Origin: Sphingobacterium micropteri
Lineage (GTDB): Bacteria > Bacteroidota > Bacteroidia > Sphingobacteriales > Sphingobacteriaceae
NCBI RefSeq assembly: GCF_014692515.1
Contig: NZ_JACOIK010000003.1
Location: 310,001 to 374,000 of the forward strand
Reading direction: 5' to 3'
Length of the DNA stretch: 64,000 nucleotides
Part shown: piece after piece, positions 36,735-45,811 of the stretch
How the letters are laid out: every line of letters starts with the position of its first letter
Position numbering within the stretch: position 1 is the first letter of the stretch
Made by a program: the position numbers and the translations under genes
Notes under the pieces: generated by a model
Told to the model about the DNA's origin: nothing
Seen by the model: only the letters and a program-made list of their open reading frames with translations
The model's database searches: none

Positions 36735-37579
36735 TCTTTCACCATATTTGTTTTTGCACTTTCCCAACCAATGATTGCGGTTTTTCTTGTGCTCCCCCAC
36801 ATATAACCACCAATGTTACCGGATGATTGGATTACACGATGACAGGGAATAAGAAAGGCTACAGGGTTACTTCCAATAGCTGTACCTACTGCTCTGGACG
36901 CATTTGGCTTACCGATTTGTGTAGCGACATCTCCATAGGTGAAAAGTTTCCCCATTGGGATTTTCAAAAGTGCTTCCCAAACTTTTAATTGAAAATCCGT
37001 TCCTTTTAAATGCAGTTTTATATCACAAAGTTTACTCGAATCGTTTTTGAAAATGAATAGAGCATGTTGTTGTATTGCATCTAATTGGCGTTGAAATGTG
37101 GCGTTCGGGAATTTTTGTTTTAAATCGATTATTGCATTTGTTTCATCAGTAAAGAAAGCCATATAACAAACGCCTTTGGACGTAGAAGCAACAATGAGGT
37201 TGCCGAATGGACTTTCGGCAAAGCTGTAATTAATAGAAAGATGTTTTCCGCCATTCTTATATTCGGCGGGTGTCATTCCTTCAATTTTGACAAACAAATC
37301 ATGTAGGCGTCCCGTTCCTGAAAGTCCCGTTTCAAAAGCGGTATCAGAAAGGGTTGCTTGTTTATCTTTTAATAATGTCTTTGCGTGTTCAATGCTGATA
37401 TATTGAAGAAACCTTTTAGGTGTTGTTCCCGCCCATTCACTAAATAGCCGTTGAAAATGAAAAGGACTTAAATGGACTTTTCTAGCAATTTCATCAAGCG
37501 TAGGCTGTCCTCTAAAATTATTTCTGATGTATTCAATTGCTTCTGCGATTCTGTTGTAATTGAGTTCTTGTTGTTCGTT
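36731..37579 (-). CDS. Ada-like AraC regulator/methylated-DNA methyltransferase
   Basis: 282 residues from the ATG at 37579 (an in-frame ATG at 37600 is possible). The N-terminal AraC helix-turn-helix (LDEIARKVHLSPFHFQRLF) is followed by a C-terminal O6-alkylguanine methyltransferase with the acceptor Cys in PCHRVIQ. The zinc-binding Ada N-terminal domain that repairs phosphotriesters is absent, so its activation would differ from E. coli Ada. First gene of the two-gene alkylation repair operon. Confidence 0.93.
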   Translation of the reverse strand, partial: NEQQELNYNRIAEAIEYIRNNFRGQPTLDEIARKVHLSPFHFQRLFSEWAGTTPKRFLQYISIEHAKTLLKDKQATLSDTAFETGLSGTGRLHDLFVKIEGMTPAEYKNGGKHLSINYSFAESPFGNLIVASTSKGVCYMAFFTDETNAIIDLKQKFPNATFQRQLDAIQQHALFIFKNDSSKLCDIKLHLKGTDFQLKVWEALLKIPMGKLFTYGDVATQIGKPNASRAVGTAIGSNPVAFLIPCHRVIQSSGNIGGYMWGSTRKTAIIGWESAKTNMVKE

Positions 37580-37849
37580 CATCAGTATGATTTTTAACAA
37601 ATGTCAGCAGAAAATAGCTGCTATAAAACCCGAAACTTGCTGAATTTCGCCTGTTGATTTATATGCATCATTTGATAAGCGTCGCCGGTAACAGTTAAAA
37701 GTAATAAAATTTTAAATGAAAACGTTTTTACGACCCCACAAAAACTACGGATAATCCTTTTGTCGAATGAGTGCGCAATTTAAAAAAATAGTACATCTAT
37801 TTTAGATATATTTTTTTTGTTATATTCACATCACAAAAAACACCTAATT

Positions 37850-39826
37850 ATGATGTATAGATTCTTTGCTCTTGTTTGGATTTTCCAAGTACTTTTAGCC
37901 AATACGCAAGCCCAAACTAATGAGCTGCCGTCGATTTCTTTTCGTGATTTTGAAATACCTAGTTCGCCGATAATTGATTCGACATCTCATGCTGTGGTTA
38001 TATTAGAAAAAGGACGATCAGACATACAGGTGGACGACGGTGAACGGGAGTTACGGGTCATACACCGTTATGGCGTGCGGATTAAAATTTTGGATAAAGA
38101 AGGATTTGATAAAGCCAATTACGTTATTCCACTTTATAAAATTGGAAATAAATTTGAAACGGTGAGCCAGATTCGTGGATACACGCATTATATAGACGGA
38201 AAGATACAGACGGTGGAGATGGATAAAGGGGCTATCTTTCACGAAAAAATGAATGAATTTGTAAACTTAAGTAAATTCACATTACCGAACATTACGGAGA
38301 ATTGTATTATCGATATTGAATATGAAATACAATCTCCCGATATTTTTAACTACCGGACCTGGGAATATCAAGACGATATCCCTAAACTTTACAGCGAATA
38401 TACAGCAATAATCCCGGCTCTATACAACTATAATGTAACGCTGACAGGTTTTTATAAATTAACCGACGAAAGATCAAGATTACTGAAAGATTATTTTTTA
38501 CTGAATGGGCGTAGACAGGATTGTTCACAGTTAACCTATATCATGAAGGATATCCCCGCCTTTCATGAAGAAAGCTATATGTTGGCTCCGAAAAACTATA
38601 AATCGGCAATCAACTTCGAGCTTATGCAATATTATTCAACAAATGGAGCACGTCAGAATCTTACCAAAGAATGGAAAGATGTGGATAGAGAGCTATTGAG
38701 TAACCGTTCGTTTGGAGGGCAGATTAACCGGGAGAATAATTTCAAGCATATTTTACCAGAAATGTATGCAGATGGTGATTCTGAAGAAGTTAAGGCTCGT
38801 AAGATATATCGCTATATCAAAAACCAGATTAAATGGAATAGAATATACGGGAAATATAGCCAATTCGGAGTAAAAGAAGCTTTAGAAAGAAGAAATGGGA
38901 ATGTTGGTGATATCAATCTTGCGCTGATTTCTGCTTGCGGTGCCGCGGGAATTGAAGCGTATCCTGTGTTAGTATCTACTCGGGAAAATGGTCTTCCCAA
39001 GACTATACATCCGGTCATTTCCGATTTCAACTATCTTGTCGCGCAGGTTCGGGTGAACGGTAAAAACTATTTTCTAGATGCATCCGAAGAAAATCTTCCA
39101 TTCGGTCTTTTACCTCTTCGGTGTATTAACGGAAGTGGTCGTATTATCTATTCAAAAAAATCTTCCGAATGGATAAAGCTAGAGAATGAGATTAATGCCT
39201 CTACTCATTTTGATATCACCGGAAACATAGATGAAGCAGGTCAATTCAAAGGAAATATCCGTATAACCTATCAAGGATTGGATGCACTGAACCATAGAAA
39301 TTATATCCGGAGGTTTTCATCATTAAACACTTATATCGAAGAACGGATGAATAATTCTGCCAATATGAAAATTGAGGACGGAGATATCTATCAATTGGAT
39401 AGTTTGGATAACAACCTTGTTGAAAGCTACGAGGTTAGTATGGATTTCTCTGATAACATAGGAGAGAAAAACTTTGCCTTCAATCCTATATTGATAAATA
39501 GAATGACAAAAAATCCTTTTAATTTAGAGGAAAGAAGTTATCCTGTAGATCTTGGCTCTAAGCAGAAAGAATCATATACCATTTCTATTCAATTACCAAA
39601 AGGCTTTCATATAGAGCGTCAGCCTAAAAATACCGCTCTGGCGCTCCCAGAATCAGCAGCAAGATATACCTATCAGTCGCAATATGAAGAAGGCAGATTA
39701 ATGCTTAAACAAGAACTGGCTTTGAATAAAGCAATTTATGAAGTAGACGAATATTTTCATCTAAAAGAATTCTATTCTAGAATAATCCAACATCAGAAAG
39801 TAGATTTTGCATTCACTAAAAAATAA
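37850..39826 (+). CDS. DUF3857/transglutaminase-like protein, catalytic residues lost
   Basis: About 658 residues from 37850 with a signal peptide (FFALVWIFQVLLANTQA), an N-terminal DUF3857 domain and a transglutaminase-like core. The usual GDC of the core is NVGDINLALISA and the usual His lies in DFNYLVAQV, so both the Cys and His are replaced (Ile and Tyr). Predicted periplasmic. It is followed after 3 bp by a related gene with an intact core and is probably cotranscribed with it; the pair may work together (inference). Confidence 0.85.
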   Translation: MMYRFFALVWIFQVLLANTQAQTNELPSISFRDFEIPSSPIIDSTSHAVVILEKGRSDIQVDDGERELRVIHRYGVRIKILDKEGFDKANYVIPLYKIGNKFETVSQIRGYTHYIDGKIQTVEMDKGAIFHEKMNEFVNLSKFTLPNITENCIIDIEYEIQSPDIFNYRTWEYQDDIPKLYSEYTAIIPALYNYNVTLTGFYKLTDERSRLLKDYFLLNGRRQDCSQLTYIMKDIPAFHEESYMLAPKNYKSAINFELMQYYSTNGARQNLTKEWKDVDRELLSNRSFGGQINRENNFKHILPEMYADGDSEEVKARKIYRYIKNQIKWNRIYGKYSQFGVKEALERRNGNVGDINLALISACGAAGIEAYPVLVSTRENGLPKTIHPVISDFNYLVAQVRVNGKNYFLDASEENLPFGLLPLRCINGSGRIIYSKKSSEWIKLENEINASTHFDITGNIDEAGQFKGNIRITYQGLDALNHRNYIRRFSSLNTYIEERMNNSANMKIEDGDIYQLDSLDNNLVESYEVSMDFSDNIGEKNFAFNPILINRMTKNPFNLEERSYPVDLGSKQKESYTISIQLPKGFHIERQPKNTALALPESAARYTYQSQYEEGRLMLKQELALNKAIYEVDEYFHLKEFYSRIIQHQKVDFAFTKK

Positions 39827-39829
39827 GCT

Positions 39830-41755
39830 ATGGCAAGAAAATTATGGTTAATCCTAGTATTGACTGGTGTTATCCACCTAGGCTTAAGAGGGCAAAATAT
39901 GTATTCGGTGGATTTGATTAATGCGCACTTAAAAGAACGGGCGGACGCTACGGTCAGAAACGAACGTGTAGAAATTGATATGAAAAGTGTTAACGATGTG
40001 ACCGTGCGGATCACACGTGCCGTGACTGTCCATAATAGGAGCGGAGAGGAACACGGGAGTATTGAATTGTATTATAATAAATCGAGAAAGATAAAAAACG
40101 TTAAAGGGGAAATATTTAATGAATTTGGTGTTTCAATCGGAAAATTTTCACTGAAAGACTTTCGGGATAGAAGTGCATCTGGTCAAAGTAATTTATACGA
40201 TGATACGCGGATGAAAGACTACAGCCCTGCGGTATACAACTACCCTTATACTATTGTTTACAGCGTAGAAATCAAAGAGAATCAAAACCTGTTGATTCCG
40301 TCTTGGGCTCCGGATTATGTTTACGATGTGGCTATTGAACGGAGCAGCTATGTCTTTACGTGTCGTCCAACAGAGAGGATTCGCATACACCAACAAAATT
40401 ATGAAGCAGAAGCTGTTGTGGAGGAGGATGCAAAGACGAAAACATATACTTGGGAGCTGAAGGATATTCCTGCGCGTCGGTCTGAACCTTATAGCCCTCC
40501 ACGCGATCTCCAAGCTACGCGTGTTAGGATCGTTCCGGAAAACTTTCAATACTTCAAAAAAACAGGTCATTTTAAGGACTGGCAAGAATTTGGGAAATGG
40601 AATTATGATTATCTATTGGCGGATAAACGTGTACTTCCAGAAGCGACTGTCCAACGTGTTAAGGAATTGACAAAAGATATAGATTCGCCCAAAGAGAAAG
40701 CAAAAGCATTATATAAGTACATGCAAGATAAGACCCGTTACATTAGTATTCAAGTAGGAATAGGGGGCATCGAACCTTTTCCCGCTGAAACAGTCGATCG
40801 GTTGGGATATGGTGATTGTAAGGCCTTAGTCAATTATATGCAGAGCTTATTGGATGTCGTTAATATTCCTTCCTATTACTGTGTTGTGGAGGCTGGATCA
40901 TATAAAAGAGATATCACTGCCGATTTTGCAAATGTCTCTGATGGTAACCATATTATCTTATGTATACCCTTTGAAAACGACACAACTTGGCTGGAATGTA
41001 CCAACCAGCAAATACCCTTTGGATTCTTAAGCGATTTTACAGATGATCGGCTCGTTATTGCCTGTTCTGCGGAGGGAGGGAAGATTATGCGTACGCCCAA
41101 ATTTAGCCATGAGGCAAGCCTGCAGTATCGAGAAGGACATTTTAACATATTGGCAGATGGCTCGCTGGAAGGGCGTTTGAAAACTACATTTAGTGGCGGA
41201 CAGTTTGATAATCATTATTATAATTCCTTTATGAACCAGCAGGAGCAGACCAAAAATGCGAAAAAATGGTATGATATCGACCATATCAGTTTCCGTAAGA
41301 TTGATTACGAAATGATTTCAGCGGATAAGGATTCAATCGCCATCTGCGAAACGCTTGATCTCGCGATAAAAAATTATGTGGTAAAATCGGGAACACACGC
41401 TATTTTACATCCGAATATATTTAATCAGGCACGACCAATACCTGCGACGCGAAACCGAACAAACGAATTGTATATCAACCGTGGATATACCGATATAGAT
41501 ATCATGCATTATACGTTGCCAGATGATATAGATACATCCACCATGCCGGTTAACAAACGACTAGAAACGGAGATGGGTATATACGAGTTACGCATTGCGA
41601 TATCAAATGGTATATTGACAAGTTATCGTATGATTCAACTCCGAGAGGGGACTTATCCTCAAGAAAAATATGCAGAATTTTATCAATTTATGACCGAGAT
41701 ATATAGTTCCGACCGGGGGAAATATAATTTATCTATTAAAAAAGACAACCGTTAA
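39830..41755 (+). CDS. DUF3857/transglutaminase-like protein, Cys intact
   Basis: 641 residues with a signal peptide (LWLILVLTGVIHLGLRGQ), DUF3857 N-terminal domain and a transglutaminase core: RLGYGDCKALVNYM supplies the Cys and SDGNHIILCIPF the His, with the Asp in ENDTTWLECTN region. A C-terminal beta-rich segment (DUF3858-like) ends the protein. Homologues are abundant in Bacteroidota; the substrate is unknown. Confidence 0.87.
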   Translation: MARKLWLILVLTGVIHLGLRGQNMYSVDLINAHLKERADATVRNERVEIDMKSVNDVTVRITRAVTVHNRSGEEHGSIELYYNKSRKIKNVKGEIFNEFGVSIGKFSLKDFRDRSASGQSNLYDDTRMKDYSPAVYNYPYTIVYSVEIKENQNLLIPSWAPDYVYDVAIERSSYVFTCRPTERIRIHQQNYEAEAVVEEDAKTKTYTWELKDIPARRSEPYSPPRDLQATRVRIVPENFQYFKKTGHFKDWQEFGKWNYDYLLADKRVLPEATVQRVKELTKDIDSPKEKAKALYKYMQDKTRYISIQVGIGGIEPFPAETVDRLGYGDCKALVNYMQSLLDVVNIPSYYCVVEAGSYKRDITADFANVSDGNHIILCIPFENDTTWLECTNQQIPFGFLSDFTDDRLVIACSAEGGKIMRTPKFSHEASLQYREGHFNILADGSLEGRLKTTFSGGQFDNHYYNSFMNQQEQTKNAKKWYDIDHISFRKIDYEMISADKDSIAICETLDLAIKNYVVKSGTHAILHPNIFNQARPIPATRNRTNELYINRGYTDIDIMHYTLPDDIDTSTMPVNKRLETEMGIYELRIAISNGILTSYRMIQLREGTYPQEKYAEFYQFMTEIYSSDRGKYNLSIKKDNR

Positions 41756-41810
41756 TTTTTTTAATGAATATGTCATATAGAACTTACACCGGCTGTTGTA
41801 GAGTTACTTA

Positions 41811-42392
41811 TCATTCCACATTCGTCAGCGGGATACTCTTCTCCAACTTCACCGATTCCATCGTCACAGAATCGCTCAGTACGCGGTTGAACCACTCCTC
41901 GGATCGCTTCGTACCCGACTGTTCCATTAGGAAACGTCCGAGCTCGATTACTTCTGCATTGGCCATGCGTACTGAACCATGCGACTCAGCTTCACCTAAT
42001 GATTCCAGATCGGTAGTGCCGTGTATGGTATAGGGCATTTTATAAATGATGCGAGCTCGCCCCATGGGGTTTCCGGCCTGACCGGGTTGCTTGTAACTTT
42101 GATCCTGTGCCCACTCGCTGTCAGGCGGTGTCCAGTCGGGATTCCAATCGATCTGGTGGATTTCGAATTCGCCCTGTGGTGTAGGATGTCCCTGTTTACC
42201 AACGGATATCGCATACCGCTTTATCGTGTCGTCTCCTTCCATTACATATAGCTGCCGTTGTGAAATGCTAATCAGCAATCTGGTTTCTGGTACTTCAGAT
42301 TCCGTATCTTTTTTAGTTGTAGGAGTTCTATCACGGCAAGAACTGTAAAAAAATACCGTTAAAAACAAAAACATGTAGCGTGTCGTATGCAT
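41811..42392 (-). CDS. L,D-transpeptidase-like lipoprotein with Ser at the catalytic Cys position
   Basis: 193 residues. Lipobox LTVFFYSSC near residue 19 suggests an outer or inner membrane lipoprotein. The YkuD domain is recognisable from RLLISISQRQLYVMEG, YAISVGKQGHPTPQGEFEI and HGTTDLESLGEAESHGSVRM. In active enzymes the end of that motif is SHGC-[IV]-R with a Cys nucleophile; here residue 140 is Ser (codon TCA, at 41973–41975). Activity on peptidoglycan is therefore uncertain. I see no frame error. Confidence 0.85.
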   Translation of the reverse strand: MHTTRYMFLFLTVFFYSSCRDRTPTTKKDTESEVPETRLLISISQRQLYVMEGDDTIKRYAISVGKQGHPTPQGEFEIHQIDWNPDWTPPDSEWAQDQSYKQPGQAGNPMGRARIIYKMPYTIHGTTDLESLGEAESHGSVRMANAEVIELGRFLMEQSGTKRSEEWFNRVLSDSVTMESVKLEKSIPLTNVE

Positions 42393-42635
42393 AATTCTGA
42401 TCTTTAATTTTTCTACTATGCTCTACTATGCAAAAAATAAACCAAATTTGAGGACCATTCACATATTGCATTCACGGAAAGTCAGCTTATTGTCGGAAAG
42501 ATCCCCTTTATAATCCGAAAACATACTACACTAGGTTTCCAAAAACTGATCCCAGATTTTATAGGAAAGTAGAATCAGGATTAATCAGAACCTTTTAGGT
42601 GTCCTAATTGTTGAAGATACGGATATACCAGTATT

Positions 42636-43442
42636 ATGGACACGATTTCAGTAATTATAGAAACGCCTGCGGGAAGTGGTCAAAAATATACATACGATCC
42701 TGTAAATGGACGGATGAAACTAAAAAAAATATTACCGGCAGGTATGGTCTTTCCTTTTGATTTTGGTTTTTTGCCAGGGACGAAGGGAGGAGACGGCGAT
42801 CCCCTGGATGTCATAGTTTTATCTGAATGTAGTACTTTTCCGACATGTGCGGTTGAATGCCGGGTAATTGGTGCGTTCGTGATTCATCAATCACAATCCA
42901 GTAAAAGCGATAAAGTGATTCGGAATGATCGTTTTATTGCTGTACCTGTAGTTTCTCTCGTATACGAAAAAGTCAACACGCTTAGGGATCTGCCGAAAGA
43001 ACTTCGGGCGCAGCTGGAAGCATTCTTTACAAATTACATCGAACAAGAAGGGAAACGGCTTAAGGTTGAAAAGCGGATCCCTGCTGAACAGGCTTGGAAG
43101 CTTATTCACCGGTTTCAGGATAGGTTGGAGAAAACGCTTCTTTTCGAAATTTTCCTGCCGCTGAAAAACAATAAGAATAGTGCATTTCCACAACACTATT
43201 TTGATGATCTACGGCATTTGCTTGTCAGAAAATTTGGAGGTGTTACCGTATATCAGCGCTCGCCTGTTACCGGTATCTGGGATAACCCAGAAGAAGGGCA
43301 TGAACGAGACGAGCTGATTATATATGAAGTGATGTCTTCAACCGGAGAAGAAGTCTTTTGGACGCAGCTTAAAGCAGATTTAGCAAATCAGTTTAAGCAG
43401 GATAAACTCCTCATCCGGAGTTCCCGCATGAATATAATATAA
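42636..43442 (+). CDS. ppa: Family I inorganic pyrophosphatase with extra C-terminal domain
   Basis: 268 residues. The first 165 match family I pyrophosphatase: KYTYDPVNGRMKL, the metal motif GDGDPLDVIV, FIAVPVVS and FFTNYIEQEGKRL. Standard enzymes end near 175–180 residues. The remaining 95 residues (LLFEIFLPLKNNKNSAFPQH, LVRKFGGVTVYQRSPVTGIW, ELIIYEVM) resemble a small stand-alone family of uncharacterised proteins. The fusion is continuous and shows no sign of a frame shift. Confidence 0.8.
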   Translation: MDTISVIIETPAGSGQKYTYDPVNGRMKLKKILPAGMVFPFDFGFLPGTKGGDGDPLDVIVLSECSTFPTCAVECRVIGAFVIHQSQSSKSDKVIRNDRFIAVPVVSLVYEKVNTLRDLPKELRAQLEAFFTNYIEQEGKRLKVEKRIPAEQAWKLIHRFQDRLEKTLLFEIFLPLKNNKNSAFPQHYFDDLRHLLVRKFGGVTVYQRSPVTGIWDNPEEGHERDELIIYEVMSSTGEEVFWTQLKADLANQFKQDKLLIRSSRMNII

Positions 43443-43655
43443 GAATAGATATTTGTGTAATCAAACCCAAGAAGCGCCATTGATTTTTTGAAATTCAGAA
43501 TACGATTTTCCACAAATAATTTCACATACAAAAATAATCTCTTAAAGAGAACGTTACACCTTGGAAACAAATTTTCTTAATCAACGTTCTTTACTAGGAC
43601 GTTTTATGAGGATAATCAGAACGGTTCCGTGTCGAGTTGGATATAACAATTACGA

Positions 43656-44609
43656 ATGACGAAAGCAATAATCACTTTTTTATGTTTTTATATAGTCGGG
43701 TTGAGTCTTTATGGACAGACACCTCATTTTGAACGATCTATTCTGCGTTCCCAGCTGGCAGATCCTTGGTCCATCGCGTATGGAGCAGACGGCCATTTAT
43801 GGATTACGGAGAGTAAAACCTATCGTGTTTTACGGATTGACCCGGAGACGAAGGATATGAAAGTGGTTCTTGATCTTAGTGCGGCTCGCGAATTTCCACG
43901 TTATGACACCTTAGATGTAGACGACAAACCGTGGCCACAAGGTGGGTTGATGGGGATGGTGCTCCATCCTAAATTTACGGAGGGAAGCCCCTATGTGTAT
44001 CTAGCTTATATCTATAAGCACCTGTCAGGAAACGATTTTATGTCCAAACTATCGCGCTTTCGATATGATGAGCATACAAATTTACTGCGTGATGAAGAGG
44101 TGATTGATCAGGAGATACCAGGTAGTAACGACCACAACGGGGGAAGGTTGGAATGGGCGCAGCAGGATGGCAAATATTTTCTCTTCTATGCATTGGGTGA
44201 TATGGGAGCGGGGCAGTATAGTAATGTAGGACGAAAGAATCATGCGCAAGACCTCAATCGTAAAGAAGGTAAGATATTGCGTAATGATTTTTCTTCATTG
44301 CCTTATGCTGAGTTCAAGTCAATTCCTGATAACCCTCCCGTTGGAGGAGGAGGGAATGGGGGAAACGATCAGAATGCGTCTCTATATGAGCAAGTTGAAG
44401 AGCTCATTTTTCATTCAATGGGCATTCCTCCTGATATCGTACAACTAGACAGTCACTTTGTAGATGATCTCAATTTTGATTCTCTAGACGTTGTAGAGTT
44501 TTTTATGGACGTTGAGTTAGAATTTGATGTATTAATTACCGATGAAGAGATGGAAAGAACACTGACAGTAAGAAGTTTAGTAGAGCTATTGCAAAGAAAA
44601 ATCGAATAA
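43656..44609 (+). CDS. Chimera: truncated PQQ-dependent sugar dehydrogenase fused to an acyl carrier protein
   Basis: 317 residues in one frame. Residues 1–about 205 match soluble glucose/sorbosone dehydrogenase propellers (signal FLCFYIVGLSLYGQ, DPWSIAYGADGHLWITES, GSNDHNGGRLEW, ALGDMGAGQ, EGKILR) but stop mid-propeller. After a Gly/Asn-rich linker (PPVGGGGNGGNDQN), residues 240–317 are a complete acyl carrier protein with the phosphopantetheine Ser at about 276 in NFDSLDVVEF. Such a fusion is not a known architecture; a deletion that joined two genes in frame is more likely than a designed protein. Confidence 0.75.
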   Translation: MTKAIITFLCFYIVGLSLYGQTPHFERSILRSQLADPWSIAYGADGHLWITESKTYRVLRIDPETKDMKVVLDLSAAREFPRYDTLDVDDKPWPQGGLMGMVLHPKFTEGSPYVYLAYIYKHLSGNDFMSKLSRFRYDEHTNLLRDEEVIDQEIPGSNDHNGGRLEWAQQDGKYFLFYALGDMGAGQYSNVGRKNHAQDLNRKEGKILRNDFSSLPYAEFKSIPDNPPVGGGGNGGNDQNASLYEQVEELIFHSMGIPPDIVQLDSHFVDDLNFDSLDVVEFFMDVELEFDVLITDEEMERTLTVRSLVELLQRKIE

Positions 44610-44665
44610 GAATTTGGCAGAGTGCCGATTTGTATTCATGGTTTCTGTATGTATTCGCGAGATGG

Positions 44666-44854
44666 CTAGATTACTAACAAATAAATCATTTCCTTTTGTA
44701 CGTGATCCAAGTCGTGCAATTCCTCGACAAGTGCTTTCAACGCTGGATCGGCAGCCATCTGTTGTTCTAGGATATCACGTTCAGCAGCGTCTAGTTTACC
44801 AGTACGATATGAAAATATTTTCTCCGCAATTTTAAACGGATCTCTTTCTGCCAT
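44666..44854 (-). pseudogene. Truncated FecR-type anti-sigma factor
   Basis: 62 residues (MAERDPFKIAEKIFSYRTG start, then LEQQMAADPALKALVEELHD) match the N-terminal anti-sigma part of FecR, which normally runs to over 300 residues with a membrane helix and periplasmic domain. Here it ends in an unrelated-looking YLLVI. It follows the ECF sigma gene on the same strand as expected for a FecI–FecR pair, so the sigma factor may be unregulated or regulated by this stub. Confidence 0.7.
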
Positions 44855-44918
44855 TTTTAACAGTTTTGAGGTTAATACAAGTAAGGTTTAGAAAAGGATT
44901 AGTAGAAAATAGAATTTT

Positions 44919-45488
44919 TTACCGAAACACGTCCCACCACAACAATACGACTAAAGGGTAGAGGTCTTTCAAAGCGAGCTGTAGTGCTTTCTTTGCATTA
45001 TTCTTATGCACTTTAACGGTATTGATACTGATAGATAGCATTTCCGCAATTTCCGGATTGGTTTTGTGTTCCAGAAACGCCAATTTGAAAACTTGAGCAG
45101 TTTTATCGGGTAATTTGGCTACTTCATCAAGGATACGCTTATAGAGCTCCGCTTTCACAATTGCATGAAAGTGGTCGTCCTGTTTATAGATATCCGGATT
45201 GCGTTCCGCCAACCCTTTTAATATACGCGAACGGTTAGAGGCTGTATGAGCCTCATTGATGGAAGTATTTCGAACACTTTTATACAGGTAATTTTGTAGG
45301 TGCTCCAGATTCTCAAATTCAATTTTTTCCTGCCATAGTTTCACGAGTACAGATTGTACTATATCTCGCGCTTTCTCAGGATCGTTTAAAATAGAATAGG
45401 AGAAATAACAGAGCGGCTGGTAAAAACGTTCATAGATAAGCGCCCATCTTTCTCTTTCGTCCTGTTCATTTTTAAAGTCAATCGACAT
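44919..45488 (-). CDS. FecI-type ECF sigma factor
   Basis: 189 residues with sigma region 2 (LCYFSYSILNDPEKARDIVQ, VLVKLWQEK) and region 4 (LPDKTAQVFKLAFLEHKTNP, EIAEMLSISINTVKVHKNNA). In Bacteroidota, such factors normally drive TonB-dependent receptor operons with a FecR partner; neither receptor is present and the FecR is truncated. A TATCTTTG -7 box lies about 47 bp upstream of the start (45535–45542, minus). The 323-bp interval up to 45812 holds no other gene. Confidence 0.9.
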   Translation of the reverse strand: MSIDFKNEQDERERWALIYERFYQPLCYFSYSILNDPEKARDIVQSVLVKLWQEKIEFENLEHLQNYLYKSVRNTSINEAHTASNRSRILKGLAERNPDIYKQDDHFHAIVKAELYKRILDEVAKLPDKTAQVFKLAFLEHKTNPEIAEMLSISINTVKVHKNNAKKALQLALKDLYPLVVLLWWDVFR

Positions 45489-45534
45489 GGTACTTCAGGT
45501 AGTATCGCTTCACGTGCATATACTAAATTCATGT

Positions 45535-45542
45535 CAAAGATA
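45535..45542 (-). promoter_or_regulatory. -7 element of the ECF sigma gene
   Basis: TATCTTTG on the minus strand matches TAnnTTTG. The -33 TTG is not visible. The rest of the 45489–45811 interval shows no gene or repeat. Confidence 0.4.
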
Positions 45543-45811
45543 TAGCTTTTTGATTAAAAAAATGCATCACTTTGTTTTAGATAACCTATATACTAACCTT
45601 TCTTTCCCTGATTCAATGAACTTTAAGAAATCAAAAGACCCGTCGTTCATCGGGCGGCTTCGAATCAATTCAAGTGTGGACTGGTGCAAATCCGAATATT
45701 GGATGGTCTTACTCATTATTTTTATCCCTTATTTTGTAGTCAGATAATAAAGACGACGGCCTGATAAAGACTCGTTTTTGTTTCATGAAGTTTTATTTAA
45801 ATTAGTTAATT

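Noticed and set aside
41764..42033. 89-codon frame opposite the L,D-transpeptidase
   Set aside because: Antisense shadow of a recognised protein.
45487..45747. 86-codon frame after the ECF sigma gene
   Set aside because: No motif, overlaps the sigma start and promoter; unlikely to be a gene.
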